Assembly (NCBI RefSeq): GCF_021166475.1
Contig: NZ_JAJOYS010000001.1
Coordinates: 1,364,001 to 1,428,000 of the forward strand
DNA: 64,000 nt
Origin: Pelagibacterium xiamenense
GTDB taxonomy: Bacteria > Pseudomonadota > Alphaproteobacteria > Rhizobiales > Devosiaceae
Direction: 5' to 3'
Below the pieces are notes generated by a model. It did no database searches. It saw only the letters and a program-made list of their open reading frames with translations, and was not told where the DNA came from. Both the position numbers and the translations under genes were made by a program. Every line of letters starts with the position of its first letter. Within the stretch, counting starts at the first letter, position 1. Positions 17,494 to 25,512 of the stretch are shown here, in pieces.

Positions 17494-19161
17494 GTGACCG
17501 AAACGCTCCGCATCGCCCTTCCGCAGCTTAACCCGAAAGTCGGCGCGCTCGAGGCCAATCTCGTCAAAGCCAAGGATGCTCTGCGGGAAGCCGAGGCGCA
17601 GGGCGCCGACATCGTCATGTTCACCGAGCTGTTTTTGACGGGGTATTTTCCCGAGGACCTGCTGCTCAAGCCGCAATTCGTGACCGAGGCCATCGCGGCC
17701 GCAAAAACGCTGGCAGCAGAGACGAAGGGGCTCAACGTGTCGCTGCTGCTGCCGACCGTGTGGCGCGCGGACGGGCATTTATATAATGCCGTTATCCTCG
17801 CCGAGGACGGCGCCATCATCGACTGGCGCTACAAGGTTGAGCTGCCCAATGACGATGTCTTTTACGAAAAACGCTATTTCACCGCCGGGAGCTTGCCTGA
17901 GCCCATGACGATCAGGGGCCATTCGGTTGGCGTACCGATCTGCGAGGATGTCTGGCACGCGCCGGTCTCACAGGCGCTGGCCGAAAAGGGCGCCGAAATT
18001 CTCCTGTGCCCCAATGGGTCGCCCTATTGGCTCAACAAGCAGCGGATCCGGCTCGAACTCGTGCGCGCCCGGGTAAGGGAGACCGGGCTGCCCACGCTCT
18101 ACTCCAACCAGGTCGGCGGGCAGGACGAACTCGTCTTCGACGGTGCCAGCTTTGGGATCAATGCCGACGGCTCTCTCGCCTTCCAGGGCAAAAGCTTTGT
18201 CGAAGATATGGTCGTATCCGATTGGGAAAAGGGCGAAAGCGGCTGGCGCTGCGTCAGGGGTTCGGTGACGAGGCTCGTTCCGGTCAACGAAGCGCCCTGG
18301 CACGCGGCCATGCTTGGGCTTCGCGACTATGTACACAAGAACGGCTTTGAAAAGGTCGTGCTCGGGCTCTCGGGCGGCATCGATTCCGCCGTCACTGCGG
18401 CCATCGCGGTCGATGCTTTGGGCGCGGAAAACGTCCACTGCGTCATGCTGCCTTACCGTTACACGAGCGAAGAGAGCCTGCGCGATGCCAAGGCCTGCGC
18501 CGAAACCCTCGGGGTACGTTACGACATTGTGCCGATCGGCGATCCGGTCGACGCCGTCAACGCCAATCTCGCCCCGATGTTCGAGGGCCTCGCGCCGGAC
18601 ATAACAGAGGAGAACCTGCAGTCGCGCATGCGCGGCACGATCCTCATGGCGATCTCCAACAAGCTCGGCGCGCTTCTGATCACGACGGGCAACAAGTCCG
18701 AAATGGCGGTGGGGTATGCCACCATCTATGGCGACATGAACGGCGCCTACAATCCCATCAAGGACATGCTCAAGATGCAGGTTTACGGGCTTGCCGAATG
18801 GCGCAACGGGTACCATCCGAGCGACGTTCTGGGGCCGTCCGGGATCGTCATACCGCCTGCGATCATCGGCAAGGCTCCGAGCGCCGAACTGCGCCCGGAC
18901 CAGAAGGACCAGGATAGCCTGCCGCCTTATCCTGTCCTTGACGGGATCATCGAGGGGCTCGTGGAAGAAGAACTCTCCGTCGCCCAGATCGTCGACAGGG
19001 GGTACGAACCCGACCTTGTCAGGAAAATCGAGCGGATGATCTATATCGCTGAATTCAAACGGCGCCAGTCGGCCCCGGGGCCCAAGCTGAGCGAAAAGGC
19101 ATTCGGCATCGGGCGCAAATATCCGATCACATCGGGGTATCGCGACAGGAGCCTGTGCTGA
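17494..19161 (+). CDS. nadE: Glutamine-dependent NAD+ synthase
   Basis: A 555-residue two-domain enzyme making NAD+ from deamido-NAD+ with glutamine as nitrogen donor. The N-terminal nitrilase-type glutaminase has its triad at Glu45 (MFTELFLTGYFPED), the Lys in 'YKVELPNDDVF' and Cys in 'GVPICEDVWH'. The C-terminal synthetase has the P-loop 'LGLSGGIDSAVTAAIA' and 'TGNKSEMAVGYATIYGDMNGAYNPIKD'. I chose the GTG at 17494 (VTETLRIALPQLNP), where the nitrilase strand begins; another GTG at 17422 is also in frame. The TGA overlaps the ATG of gltX by one base (TGATG), so the two are translationally coupled. Confidence 0.93.
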   Translation: MTETLRIALPQLNPKVGALEANLVKAKDALREAEAQGADIVMFTELFLTGYFPEDLLLKPQFVTEAIAAAKTLAAETKGLNVSLLLPTVWRADGHLYNAVILAEDGAIIDWRYKVELPNDDVFYEKRYFTAGSLPEPMTIRGHSVGVPICEDVWHAPVSQALAEKGAEILLCPNGSPYWLNKQRIRLELVRARVRETGLPTLYSNQVGGQDELVFDGASFGINADGSLAFQGKSFVEDMVVSDWEKGESGWRCVRGSVTRLVPVNEAPWHAAMLGLRDYVHKNGFEKVVLGLSGGIDSAVTAAIAVDALGAENVHCVMLPYRYTSEESLRDAKACAETLGVRYDIVPIGDPVDAVNANLAPMFEGLAPDITEENLQSRMRGTILMAISNKLGALLITTGNKSEMAVGYATIYGDMNGAYNPIKDMLKMQVYGLAEWRNGYHPSDVLGPSGIVIPPAIIGKAPSAELRPDQKDQDSLPPYPVLDGIIEGLVEEELSVAQIVDRGYEPDLVRKIERMIYIAEFKRRQSAPGPKLSEKAFGIGRKYPITSGYRDRSLC

Positions 19162-20486
19162 TGGTCGTCGTCCGCTACGCCCCCTCGCCGACAGGGCAGC
19201 TCCATTTGGGAAATGCGCGCCCCGCGATCCTCAACTGGCTCTTCGCCAGGCGCGAGGGAGGAGCCTTCGTTCTGCGGCTCGATGACACCGACACGGCGCG
19301 CTCGACCGAAGAGTTCGCGCTCGGTATCGAAGCCGATCTCGCGTGGCTCGGCATCGTGCCAGACCGCAAGGCACGGCAGTCCGATCGTTTTGCGTTCTAC
19401 GACGCGGCACGTGACCGGCTGATCGCGGAAGGCCGGCTTTATCCCTGCTACGAGACCCCGGACGAGCTGGATCGCAAGCGCAAGCGTGCCCGCGCGCTGG
19501 GCCGGCCGCCGATCTACGACCGCGCCGCGCTCGAGCTCACCGAGGAGGACAAGGCTCGCCTCGAGGCCGAGGGACGCAAGCCGCATTGGCGCTTCAAGCT
19601 CGACGGGCGTCCGGTTCATTTCGAGGATTTGATCAAGGGCCCGCAGACGGTAAACACGGCCTCCATGTCCGACCCTGTGTTGATCCGCGAGGACGGTAGC
19701 TATCTTTACACGCTGCCCTCGGTGGTCGACGACATCGACATGGGAATTACCCATGTTATCCGCGGGGAAGACCACGTTTCCAACACTGGAACGCAGATCG
19801 AGATTTTCGAGGCGCTGAATGGCGCCGTACCTGTTTTCGCGCACCACAACCTTTTGACCGACGCCGAAGGGCAGGGGTTTTCGAAGCGGCTCGGTTCGCT
19901 TTCGCTCGCGCAGCTGCGCGAAGAGGGGTATGAAGCGCTCGCGGTCGCCATTGCCGCGTCGGTGACCGGAACGAGCCTTCCCGTCGAACCCTACGATAGC
20001 CTGGAGGCGATCGCCGAAAAGCTGGATTTCACGATGATATCGCACGGATCGGCGCGGTTCGACCCGGGCGAGCTTGCGGGCCTCAACGCCCGTATCCTGC
20101 ACCAGACCGCGTTCGAAACGGTCAAGGACCGGCTTGCGGGCTATGGCGTGACCGATCCCGCGATTTGGTACGCACTGCGCGAGAATATCGCGAAATTGCC
20201 GGAAATCGCTGAGCTCAACCGCATCTTTGCACCCGATCTTGAACCGATTATTGCCGATGAGGATCGCGAATTTATTGCTCGTGCGCGGGATCTGCTGCCC
20301 GCCGAGCCCTGGGATGAGACGGTCTGGGGCACCTGGACGAACGCACTCAAGGCGGAAACAGGCCGCAAGGGCAAGCAGCTCTTCATGCCGCTGCGTCTGG
20401 CGCTGACCGGGCGGGCCGACGGCCCGGAGCTCAAGACGATCCTGCCGCTCCTGGGACGTAAGGTGTCACTGGCCCGACTATCCTGA
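19161..20486 (+). CDS. gltX: Glutamate-tRNA ligase
   Basis: A 441-residue class I aminoacyl-tRNA synthetase. The N-terminal VVRYAPSPTGQLHLGNAR contains the HIGH-equivalent HLGN (residues 15-18). The KMSKS-equivalent is 'QGFSKRLGSLSL', and 'DIDMGITHVIRGEDHVSNTGTQIEIFEAL' is the conserved active-site helix. Alphaproteobacteria often carry two GltX copies, one of which can charge tRNA-Gln for amidation; which one this is cannot be settled here. It is coupled to nadE by a TGATG junction, and its 3' end overlaps the convergent DUF2865 gene by 56 bp. Confidence 0.92.
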   Translation: MVVVRYAPSPTGQLHLGNARPAILNWLFARREGGAFVLRLDDTDTARSTEEFALGIEADLAWLGIVPDRKARQSDRFAFYDAARDRLIAEGRLYPCYETPDELDRKRKRARALGRPPIYDRAALELTEEDKARLEAEGRKPHWRFKLDGRPVHFEDLIKGPQTVNTASMSDPVLIREDGSYLYTLPSVVDDIDMGITHVIRGEDHVSNTGTQIEIFEALNGAVPVFAHHNLLTDAEGQGFSKRLGSLSLAQLREEGYEALAVAIAASVTGTSLPVEPYDSLEAIAEKLDFTMISHGSARFDPGELAGLNARILHQTAFETVKDRLAGYGVTDPAIWYALRENIAKLPEIAELNRIFAPDLEPIIADEDREFIARARDLLPAEPWDETVWGTWTNALKAETGRKGKQLFMPLRLALTGRADGPELKTILPLLGRKVSLARLS

Positions 20487-21570
20487 CGGGCTTGCCGTCG
20501 AAGGTGACGATGTTGAGGTCGGCCGCCGTGGTGCCGCTTTGCGCCGTGACGGCCTCGGGAAGCGTGCCGTCATTGTTTGGACGCGGGCGGGGCAGAGGAA
20601 CGAAGTTGGCTTCGGCGACAACCGCCTCCGTGCGTTCGCGCGGATCGCGCAACGGCAACGGGAAGCGCTCGTCGCCGAACGCGATCATCGGGCGCGTCCC
20701 GCCGTCCCCCTCGGTCAGCGTGATCGCGCCCGTCGGCTCTTCAGGCCGGCAGGAGGCATCCAGGTCGACGTTCTGGCGGAAGGCGAAGGCATAGGGCATC
20801 GACGTGTAGCGGGCCCCGGACAACGAGATCATATCCTCGGGCTCTTCTCCGGGATTGCGGTAGGAAAAGAGCAGGACCGACTGCTCCGGGCACGACTCGT
20901 GGCACTTTATCGCGTCCTGGGTGATATACGCGTCAACCGTCGAAAAGCTGATCGGCCAGTAGAAGCCGTCCGAGGTCCGCACGCACACCGTGCGGCGGGT
21001 CGCCATGTTCGACCACGGGTTCTGGTTCTCGATATAGTCGTACCCACCCTGCTGCGGATCGCCGAACATCTGGTCGAGCAGCGAGCGTCGTTGCGGCTGG
21101 GCGGGGTTGCCGCGGGTCGCGAACGAGACGCCGGACTGGTCCGAGCCGCAGCTGAAGCGCGCATAATCCTGCAGGAGCGATTCGCGGCCCTGGGCAAGGC
21201 TTTGCCCTTCGCGCACGAGATTGGTCAGCTCCTGAACATCGGAGCGTCCGCCGGTTATCGCCTGCGCGAGGCTGCGGCACTGGGATGTCATGCCGAGCCC
21301 GGCATTGTAGGCTTCCTGGCATCCGCCGCGCACCCACTGGCTCTCGGCCTCGCGCACGCGGGCCTGGGCGTTCTGCAACTGCGCGGCCGCGGTGTTGAGA
21401 TCGGTGTAGGCTGCGTTGCGCTCGATACCCTGCAGCATTGAGGTGATCTGCGTGCAGTTCCGGTTCTGCGCGAGCGCTGCCGCGCTCGTCCCGGCGGCGA
21501 TTGCCGCGCCCATGAGTCCAACGGCGGTAAACCGCGCCGTCTTGGCAAAGAACCTACGCCATACCATCAT
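20431..21570 (-). CDS. Secreted DUF2865 protein
   Basis: A 379-residue protein with a signal peptide (about residues 1-35, ending 'AAALAQ'). A helical Gln/Ala-rich segment (residues 40-120) is followed by the DUF2865 core, 'TVCVRTSDGFYWPISFSTVDAYITQDAIKCHESCPEQSVLLFSYRNPGEEPEDMISLSG', with paired Cys residues. A disordered Pro/Arg tail ends the protein. The family is found in Rhizobiales and is of unknown function, presumed periplasmic. The start could be either of two adjacent ATG codons. The C-terminus is encoded opposite the last 56 bp of gltX. Confidence 0.8.
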   Translation of the reverse strand: MMVWRRFFAKTARFTAVGLMGAAIAAGTSAAALAQNRNCTQITSMLQGIERNAAYTDLNTAAAQLQNAQARVREAESQWVRGGCQEAYNAGLGMTSQCRSLAQAITGGRSDVQELTNLVREGQSLAQGRESLLQDYARFSCGSDQSGVSFATRGNPAQPQRRSLLDQMFGDPQQGGYDYIENQNPWSNMATRRTVCVRTSDGFYWPISFSTVDAYITQDAIKCHESCPEQSVLLFSYRNPGEEPEDMISLSGARYTSMPYAFAFRQNVDLDASCRPEEPTGAITLTEGDGGTRPMIAFGDERFPLPLRDPRERTEAVVAEANFVPLPRPRPNNDGTLPEAVTAQSGTTAADLNIVTFDGKPVRIVGPVTPYVPGAAGSS

Positions 21571-21709
21571 TTAAACTGTGTTTCCGACCGCCATCCGGAA
21601 CCCCTTGCCGATACGCCTGATTGTCATAGGGCGCGCGCAAGGCTTTAACTGTATGTAGCTATGCGTCATCTTAACAGCAAACACCAACACCTTTCGGTAA
21701 AATTCCTTT

Positions 21710-22717
21710 ATGAAGCTTGCCAGCCTCCGCAATGGCCGCCCGGATGGGCACCTCGTCATCGTTTCCCGCGACCTGACCCGATTCGCTTCTGCCGGGCGCA
21801 TCGCCTCGAACCTGCAGGATGCGCTCGACGACTGGTCCCGGGCGGCGCCGATCTTGCAGGCGGTGAGCGACCAGCTCAACAACGGCGAGATTGCCGGCAT
21901 GCCCTTCGAGCCCCGCGAGGCTCTGGCACCTTTGCCGCGCGCCTATCAGTGGATCGATGGGTCCGGCTTTATGGTGCATCTCGATCGGGTGCGCAGCCTC
22001 AAGGGATCGAAAGACGCCGAACTGCAGGATGAGCGGCCGCTGCTCTACCAGGGCGGTTCGGACAGCATGGCCGCTCCAACTGATCCGATCCTCGTACCCT
22101 CCGATGACCTCGCGGTGGATTTCGAGGCCGAGGTGGTGGTCGTCACCGCGCCGGTGCACATGCGGGCAAGCCGTGAGGATGCGCAACAGGCGATCCGGCT
22201 CGTCGGCATCTGTAACGACGTATCACTGCGGCGCCTTGTGGCTGGCGATCTTCAGGAAGGGTTCGGCTTTTTTCATTCCAAACCGGCAACGAGCTTCGCG
22301 CCCATATTTGTAACGCCCGACGAGCTTGGCGACGCCTGGCGCGACAACCGACTGCACATGAAGGTGCGCGCGCATGTCAACGACAGCCTCTATGGCCAGC
22401 CCAATGCGGGCAAGGACGTGCGCTTCGATTTCGCCGATCTGATTGTCGAGGCGACACGCACGCGCGCGCTCGGCAACGGGACGATCATCGGCTCGGGTAC
22501 GGTCGCCAACGCACACGAGGATATTCTGCCCTTAAAGCGTGACGGCATCGGCTTCGGCTGCATCGCCGAGGCGCGCATCGTCGAGAAGATTAAGATCGGC
22601 AAGGCCCGGACGCCCTTCCTGAAGTCCGGCGATCGGGTACACATCGAAGCCGTCGACGCCGAGGGGCGGTCGGTCTTCGGTGCCATTGACCAGAAGGTTA
22701 CGCTACTGGGCTCGTAA
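21710..22717 (+). CDS. Fumarylacetoacetate hydrolase family protein
   Basis: A 335-residue FAH-fold enzyme. The metal-binding acidic residues are in 'AVDFEAEVVVVTAPV', the conserved 'LVGICNDVSLRRL' follows, and the C-terminal 'GNGTIIGSGTVANAHED' is the FAH signature in the longer homogentisate-pathway-like branch. Members hydrolyse C-C bonds of beta-diketo acids in aromatic amino-acid breakdown. No homogentisate dioxygenase or maleylacetoacetate isomerase gene is nearby, so the substrate is uncertain. It is a single-gene unit; the next strong terminator is about 200 bp downstream. Confidence 0.85.
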   Translation: MKLASLRNGRPDGHLVIVSRDLTRFASAGRIASNLQDALDDWSRAAPILQAVSDQLNNGEIAGMPFEPREALAPLPRAYQWIDGSGFMVHLDRVRSLKGSKDAELQDERPLLYQGGSDSMAAPTDPILVPSDDLAVDFEAEVVVVTAPVHMRASREDAQQAIRLVGICNDVSLRRLVAGDLQEGFGFFHSKPATSFAPIFVTPDELGDAWRDNRLHMKVRAHVNDSLYGQPNAGKDVRFDFADLIVEATRTRALGNGTIIGSGTVANAHEDILPLKRDGIGFGCIAEARIVEKIKIGKARTPFLKSGDRVHIEAVDAEGRSVFGAIDQKVTLLGS

Positions 22718-22884
22718 GCGCTTCTTTTCGATCAGAACCGCCAGCCCGTCGAGAAGCCGAGCGGGCTATGAGAGAGCAGTTACAAACCCCGCACACATTT
22801 CCGTGATCGCGTTCCCGAACGCGCCCCAGCCGTGCGAGAGTGCTTTCCGACGGCAGGACATGTGGGGTGGCCTTGCCGCCGGCA

Positions 22885-22900
22885 ATGACTCCAAAGTCAT
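22885..22900 (+). other. Small hairpin in the FAH-cysS gap
   Basis: ATGACT (22885-22890) and AGTCAT (22895-22900) form a perfect 6-bp stem with a CCAA loop, just upstream of the terminator at 22914. With that terminator it may be the 3' part of a small RNA or of the FAH transcript. Confidence 0.35.
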
Positions 22901-22913
22901 CTGACACGCTTTC

Positions 22914-22939
22914 AGGGGTGGTTTGGGCCACCCCTTTTT
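22914..22939 (+). terminator. Rho-independent terminator upstream of the cysS operon
   Basis: AGGGGTGG (22914-22921) pairs with CCACCCCT (22928-22935) across a 6-base loop, followed by T to 22939. It insulates the cysS operon promoter from upstream transcription. Confidence 0.85.
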
Positions 22940-22943
22940 CGCG

Positions 22944-22973
22944 CTTGATTTCGCATGGGTTCGCGTCCATTGT
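22944..22973 (+). promoter_or_regulatory. Predicted promoter giving a leaderless leader-peptide transcript
   Basis: CTTGAT (22944-22949) as -35 and CATTGT (22968-22973) as -10, spacing 18 bp. The expected transcription start, about 7 bases further, falls at or next to the A of the ATG at 22981, so the leader ORF would be translated from a leaderless mRNA. No Shine-Dalgarno precedes that ATG, consistent with this. The -10 match is modest. Confidence 0.4.
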
Positions 22974-22980
22974 GCGCGCC

Positions 22981-23031
22981 ATGAAAACCGTCAATCCGAT
23001 CTGCATTATCGGCTGCATTATTATCCGCTAA
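22981..23031 (+). CDS. Putative Ile/Cys leader peptide ([16 protein letters not shown])
   Basis: A 16-codon [19 protein letters not shown], ending in TAA at 23029-23031, 88 bp before cysS. Eight of its last ten residues are Ile (6) or Cys (2), a composition far from random and typical of attenuation leader peptides. It lies between a strong terminator and an operon whose first gene charges tRNA-Cys and whose last gene (cimA) commits carbon to isoleucine. It has no Shine-Dalgarno and probably starts at the 5' end of its mRNA, as trpL does in Sinorhizobium. A longer in-frame reading from 22840 crosses the terminator and is not favoured. That it is a leader peptide is an inference. Confidence 0.6.
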   Translation: MKTVNPICIIGCIIIR

Positions 23032-23114
23032 CCTCAGGTGGCGGCGCGGTTTTCCTGTTCCCTTTCAAGACGGCCGGATCCCGCTGCCAGCGAGGTCATT
23101 GTCGAACAAGGGAA
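23032..23114 (+). promoter_or_regulatory. Candidate translational attenuator in front of cysS
   Basis: Two pairings exclude each other. Pairing A begins right after the leader stop: CCTC (23032-23035) with GAGG (23092-23095), and TGGCGGCG (23039-23046) with CGCTGCCA (23082-23089, one G-T pair). Pairing B joins TTCCCTT (23058-23064) to AAGGGAA (23108-23114), which contains the cysS Shine-Dalgarno. A ribosome finishing the leader would cover the left arm of A and let B hide the Shine-Dalgarno; a ribosome stalled on the Ile/Cys codons would leave A free to form and open it. No U-tract terminator is present, so control would be at translation. The pairings are seen; the mechanism is inferred. Confidence 0.45.
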
Positions 23115-23119
23115 TTTTC

Positions 23120-24535
23120 ATGCCGTCTTTAGAACCCGCGCTCACGCTTTACAACACGCTCACCCGGACCAAAGAGGCGTTCGCGCCAATCGATCCGGCG
23201 CATGTGCGCATGTATGTGTGCGGACCGACGGTCTATGACTACGCCCATATCGGCAACGCCCGCCCGGTGATCGTGTTTGACGTGCTGTTCCGGCTCCTGC
23301 GGCACATCTACGGGGCAGAGCACGTTACCTATGTGCGCAACATCACCGACGTCGACGACAAGATCAACGCCCGCGCCGCGCGCGATTATCCCGATCTGCC
23401 GCTCAACGACGCGATCCGGAAGGTGACCGAAACGACGGCCAATCAGTTCCACAAGGATGTCGCCGCGCTCGGCTGCCTGGAGCCGACCGTTGAACCGCGT
23501 GCGACCGAGCATATCGGTGACATGATCGCCATCACGGAAAAGCTTGTCGCGGGCGGCCACGCCTATGAGGCGAGCGGGGAGGTGCTGTTCAGCGTCGCCT
23601 CGATGCCCGAATATGGCGCGCTGTCCGGCCGCAATCTCGAGGACAATATCGCGGGCGCCCGCGTCGCCGTCGAGGATCACAAACGCAACCCTGCGGATTT
23701 CGTGCTTTGGAAACAGTCGAGTGCGGAGGAGCCGGGCTGGGACAGCCCGTGGGGCCGGGGACGCCCCGGCTGGCACCTCGAATGCTCGGCCATGAGCGAA
23801 CGCCATCTGGGCGCGACCTTCGATATCCACGGCGGCGGGCTGGATCTCATCTTCCCGCATCACGAGAACGAGATCGCCCAGTCGCGCTGTGCGCACGGCA
23901 CCAAAGTGATGGCCAACTACTGGATGCACAACGGCTATCTCCAGGTTGAGGGCAGAAAGATGAGCAAGTCTGAGGGTAATTTTGTTACCATCCATGACCT
24001 GCTGGAAACCGATGCCTTCGGCGGCCGGAAGTGGCCGGGCGAAGTGCTGCGGCTGGCGATGCTGATGACGCACTATCGCGAGCCGATCGATTTCTCGGTC
24101 TCGCGGCTGGAGGAAGCCGAGCGCAAGCTCGCCGACTGGCAGCGGATCGCATCCAACGCGCAGCTCGCCGGCGCGGGTGCGCCCGACGCGAGCGTCGTCG
24201 AGGTGCTCTCGGACGACCTCAACTTTTCCCGCGCCGCGGTTGCGCTCGATGCCATCGCGCGCAAAGCCAATCGCGGCGAAGCCGGCGCCGCCGACTGCCT
24301 CGCCAATTCGATCGCCTTCCTGGGCCTGCCGCTCGATAGCCTCTTGAAGGTCGAGGCCGATGTCGCGGGCGATGTGGAAACCCTGGTGTACGAACGCCTT
24401 GCGGCTTTGGCCGCGCGCGAGTTCGATAGGGCCGATAAAATCCGCGCAGATCTCCTTGAGCAGGGTGTTCAGCTCATGGACTACAAGGATCCGGATACGG
24501 GTGAAAAGCGGACCAAGTGGGAGGTGAGACGATGA
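23120..24535 (+). CDS. cysS: Cysteine-tRNA ligase
   Basis: CysS charges tRNA-Cys. From the ATG at 23120 the protein has 471 residues; AAGGGA lies six bases before it. A TTG seven codons upstream is also in frame but would place the start before the ribosome-binding site. Signatures are '[32 protein letters not shown]' (zinc Cys and the HIGH-equivalent HIGN), '[39 protein letters not shown]' with Zn ligands, and '[13 protein letters not shown]' (KMSKS). It is the first gene of a four-gene operon with two GFA-family genes and cimA. The leader ORF at 22981 and the pairing elements at 23032-23114 suggest control by Ile or Cys supply. Confidence 0.96.
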   Translation: MPSLEPALTLYNTLTRTKEAFAPIDPAHVRMYVCGPTVYDYAHIGNARPVIVFDVLFRLLRHIYGAEHVTYVRNITDVDDKINARAARDYPDLPLNDAIRKVTETTANQFHKDVAALGCLEPTVEPRATEHIGDMIAITEKLVAGGHAYEASGEVLFSVASMPEYGALSGRNLEDNIAGARVAVEDHKRNPADFVLWKQSSAEEPGWDSPWGRGRPGWHLECSAMSERHLGATFDIHGGGLDLIFPHHENEIAQSRCAHGTKVMANYWMHNGYLQVEGRKMSKSEGNFVTIHDLLETDAFGGRKWPGEVLRLAMLMTHYREPIDFSVSRLEEAERKLADWQRIASNAQLAGAGAPDASVVEVLSDDLNFSRAAVALDAIARKANRGEAGAADCLANSIAFLGLPLDSLLKVEADVAGDVETLVYERLAALAAREFDRADKIRADLLEQGVQLMDYKDPDTGEKRTKWEVRR

Positions 24536-24550
24536 GTCTGGAGGAAATCA

Positions 24551-25015
24551 ATGCCTGAAACTCTGACCGGAGGCTGTCAGTGTGGCGCCGTTCGCTTTGA
24601 GACCAAACTCGTCGGGCGCGCGTCGATCTGTCATTGCCGGATGTGCCAGAAGGCGTTCGGAAGTTTTTTCGGGCCGCTGGTGTCGGCCCATGATGGACAC
24701 TGGACGCGCGGCGAGCCGAAATGGTTCCAGAGCTCCAACGTGGCCCGGCGTGCATTTTGCGGCGAATGCGGAACACCGCTTGCATACGAGACGAAATACG
24801 GGCTCGAACTCGCCATTGGCGCGTTCGACGATCCGGCCAAGGTGGCGCCTGCCATACAGGTCAACCTGAACGACAAGCTGCCGTTTTTCGATACGTTGAC
24901 CAGTCTGCCGATCAAGGACGACCCGAGCGACGAATGGCTCGACTTCATGGCGGGTGTGCATTCCCATCAGCACCCCGATCACGACACCGCCGAATGGACG
25001 GTAAAGGGGGCATGA
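24551..25015 (+). CDS. GFA family zinc-binding protein (first of a tandem pair)
   Basis: A 154-residue protein of the GFA (glutathione-dependent formaldehyde-activating enzyme-like, CENP-V/GFA) fold. Zn-binding cysteines are in 'TGGCQCGAVRFE', 'ICHCRMCQKAFGSFF' and 'FCGECGTPLAYE'. The family name derives from Gfa, but most members have no shown formaldehyde activity. GGAGGAAA precedes the ATG and the gene starts 15 bp after cysS. Its TGA overlaps the ATG of the second GFA gene. Both proteins end in nearly the same HQHPDHDT-x-x-W tail, pointing to a tandem duplication that kept the tail. Confidence 0.87.
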   Translation: MPETLTGGCQCGAVRFETKLVGRASICHCRMCQKAFGSFFGPLVSAHDGHWTRGEPKWFQSSNVARRAFCGECGTPLAYETKYGLELAIGAFDDPAKVAPAIQVNLNDKLPFFDTLTSLPIKDDPSDEWLDFMAGVHSHQHPDHDTAEWTVKGA

Positions 25016-25512
25016 TGGACGAAACCTGTTCGGGCGGCTGTCAGTGCGGTGCCGTGCGCTATCGGTTCAGCCAACGCCCGCGTGGCGCGCATGTCTGTCA
25101 CTGCCGCATGTGCCAGAAGGCGTTTGGCGCGTTCTATGCACCGCTCGTGGGCGGTCCGCCGGACACGTTCGACGTGACGCGCGGTGAAATTGCTGTCTTC
25201 CGGTCTTCCGACCAGGCCGAGCGTGGCTTCTGCCGCGATTGCGGAACGCCCCTCACATTCGGCTATGCGGGCGGAGGTGGCGGCTGGATTTGCGTGTCCA
25301 TCGGTTCTCTCGACCATCCCGAAGCCTTTCCGCCCAAGGATCAGCATGGGGTTGAGAGCCGGCTGGCCTGGGTCAATGGCATCGGTACGCTGCCGGACGT
25401 GCCTGCAACCGAGGTAAAAGATCCCGAAACCGCGGCCTTCATCGCCTCGACCAATCATCAGCACCCCGATCACGACACCGACGTATGGCCGCACCCCAGA
25501 CAGAGCACATGA
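25012..25512 (+). CDS. GFA family zinc-binding protein (second of a tandem pair)
   Basis: A 166-residue paralogue of the preceding protein with the same metal motifs ('SGGCQCGAVRYR', 'VCHCRMCQKAFGAFY', 'FCRDCGTPLTFGY') and the tail 'NHQHPDHDTDVW'. It starts at an ATGA overlap with the first GFA stop (25012-25015) and ends at an ATGA overlap with cimA (25509-25512), so all three are translationally coupled. The two proteins differ in the middle, notably a Gly-rich insertion 'GYAGGGGGWICVSIG', so they may have different substrates. The function in a cysteinyl-tRNA/isoleucine operon is not known. Confidence 0.87.
   Translation: MMDETCSGGCQCGAVRYRFSQRPRGAHVCHCRMCQKAFGAFYAPLVGGPPDTFDVTRGEIAVFRSSDQAERGFCRDCGTPLTFGYAGGGGGWICVSIGSLDHPEAFPPKDQHGVESRLAWVNGIGTLPDVPATEVKDPETAAFIASTNHQHPDHDTDVWPHPRQST

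Noticed and set aside
22840-23031. 63-codon frame that contains the leader peptide at its end
   Set aside because: It runs through the terminator at 22914-22939 and the predicted promoter, and has no ribosome-binding site; only the last 16 codons look meaningful.
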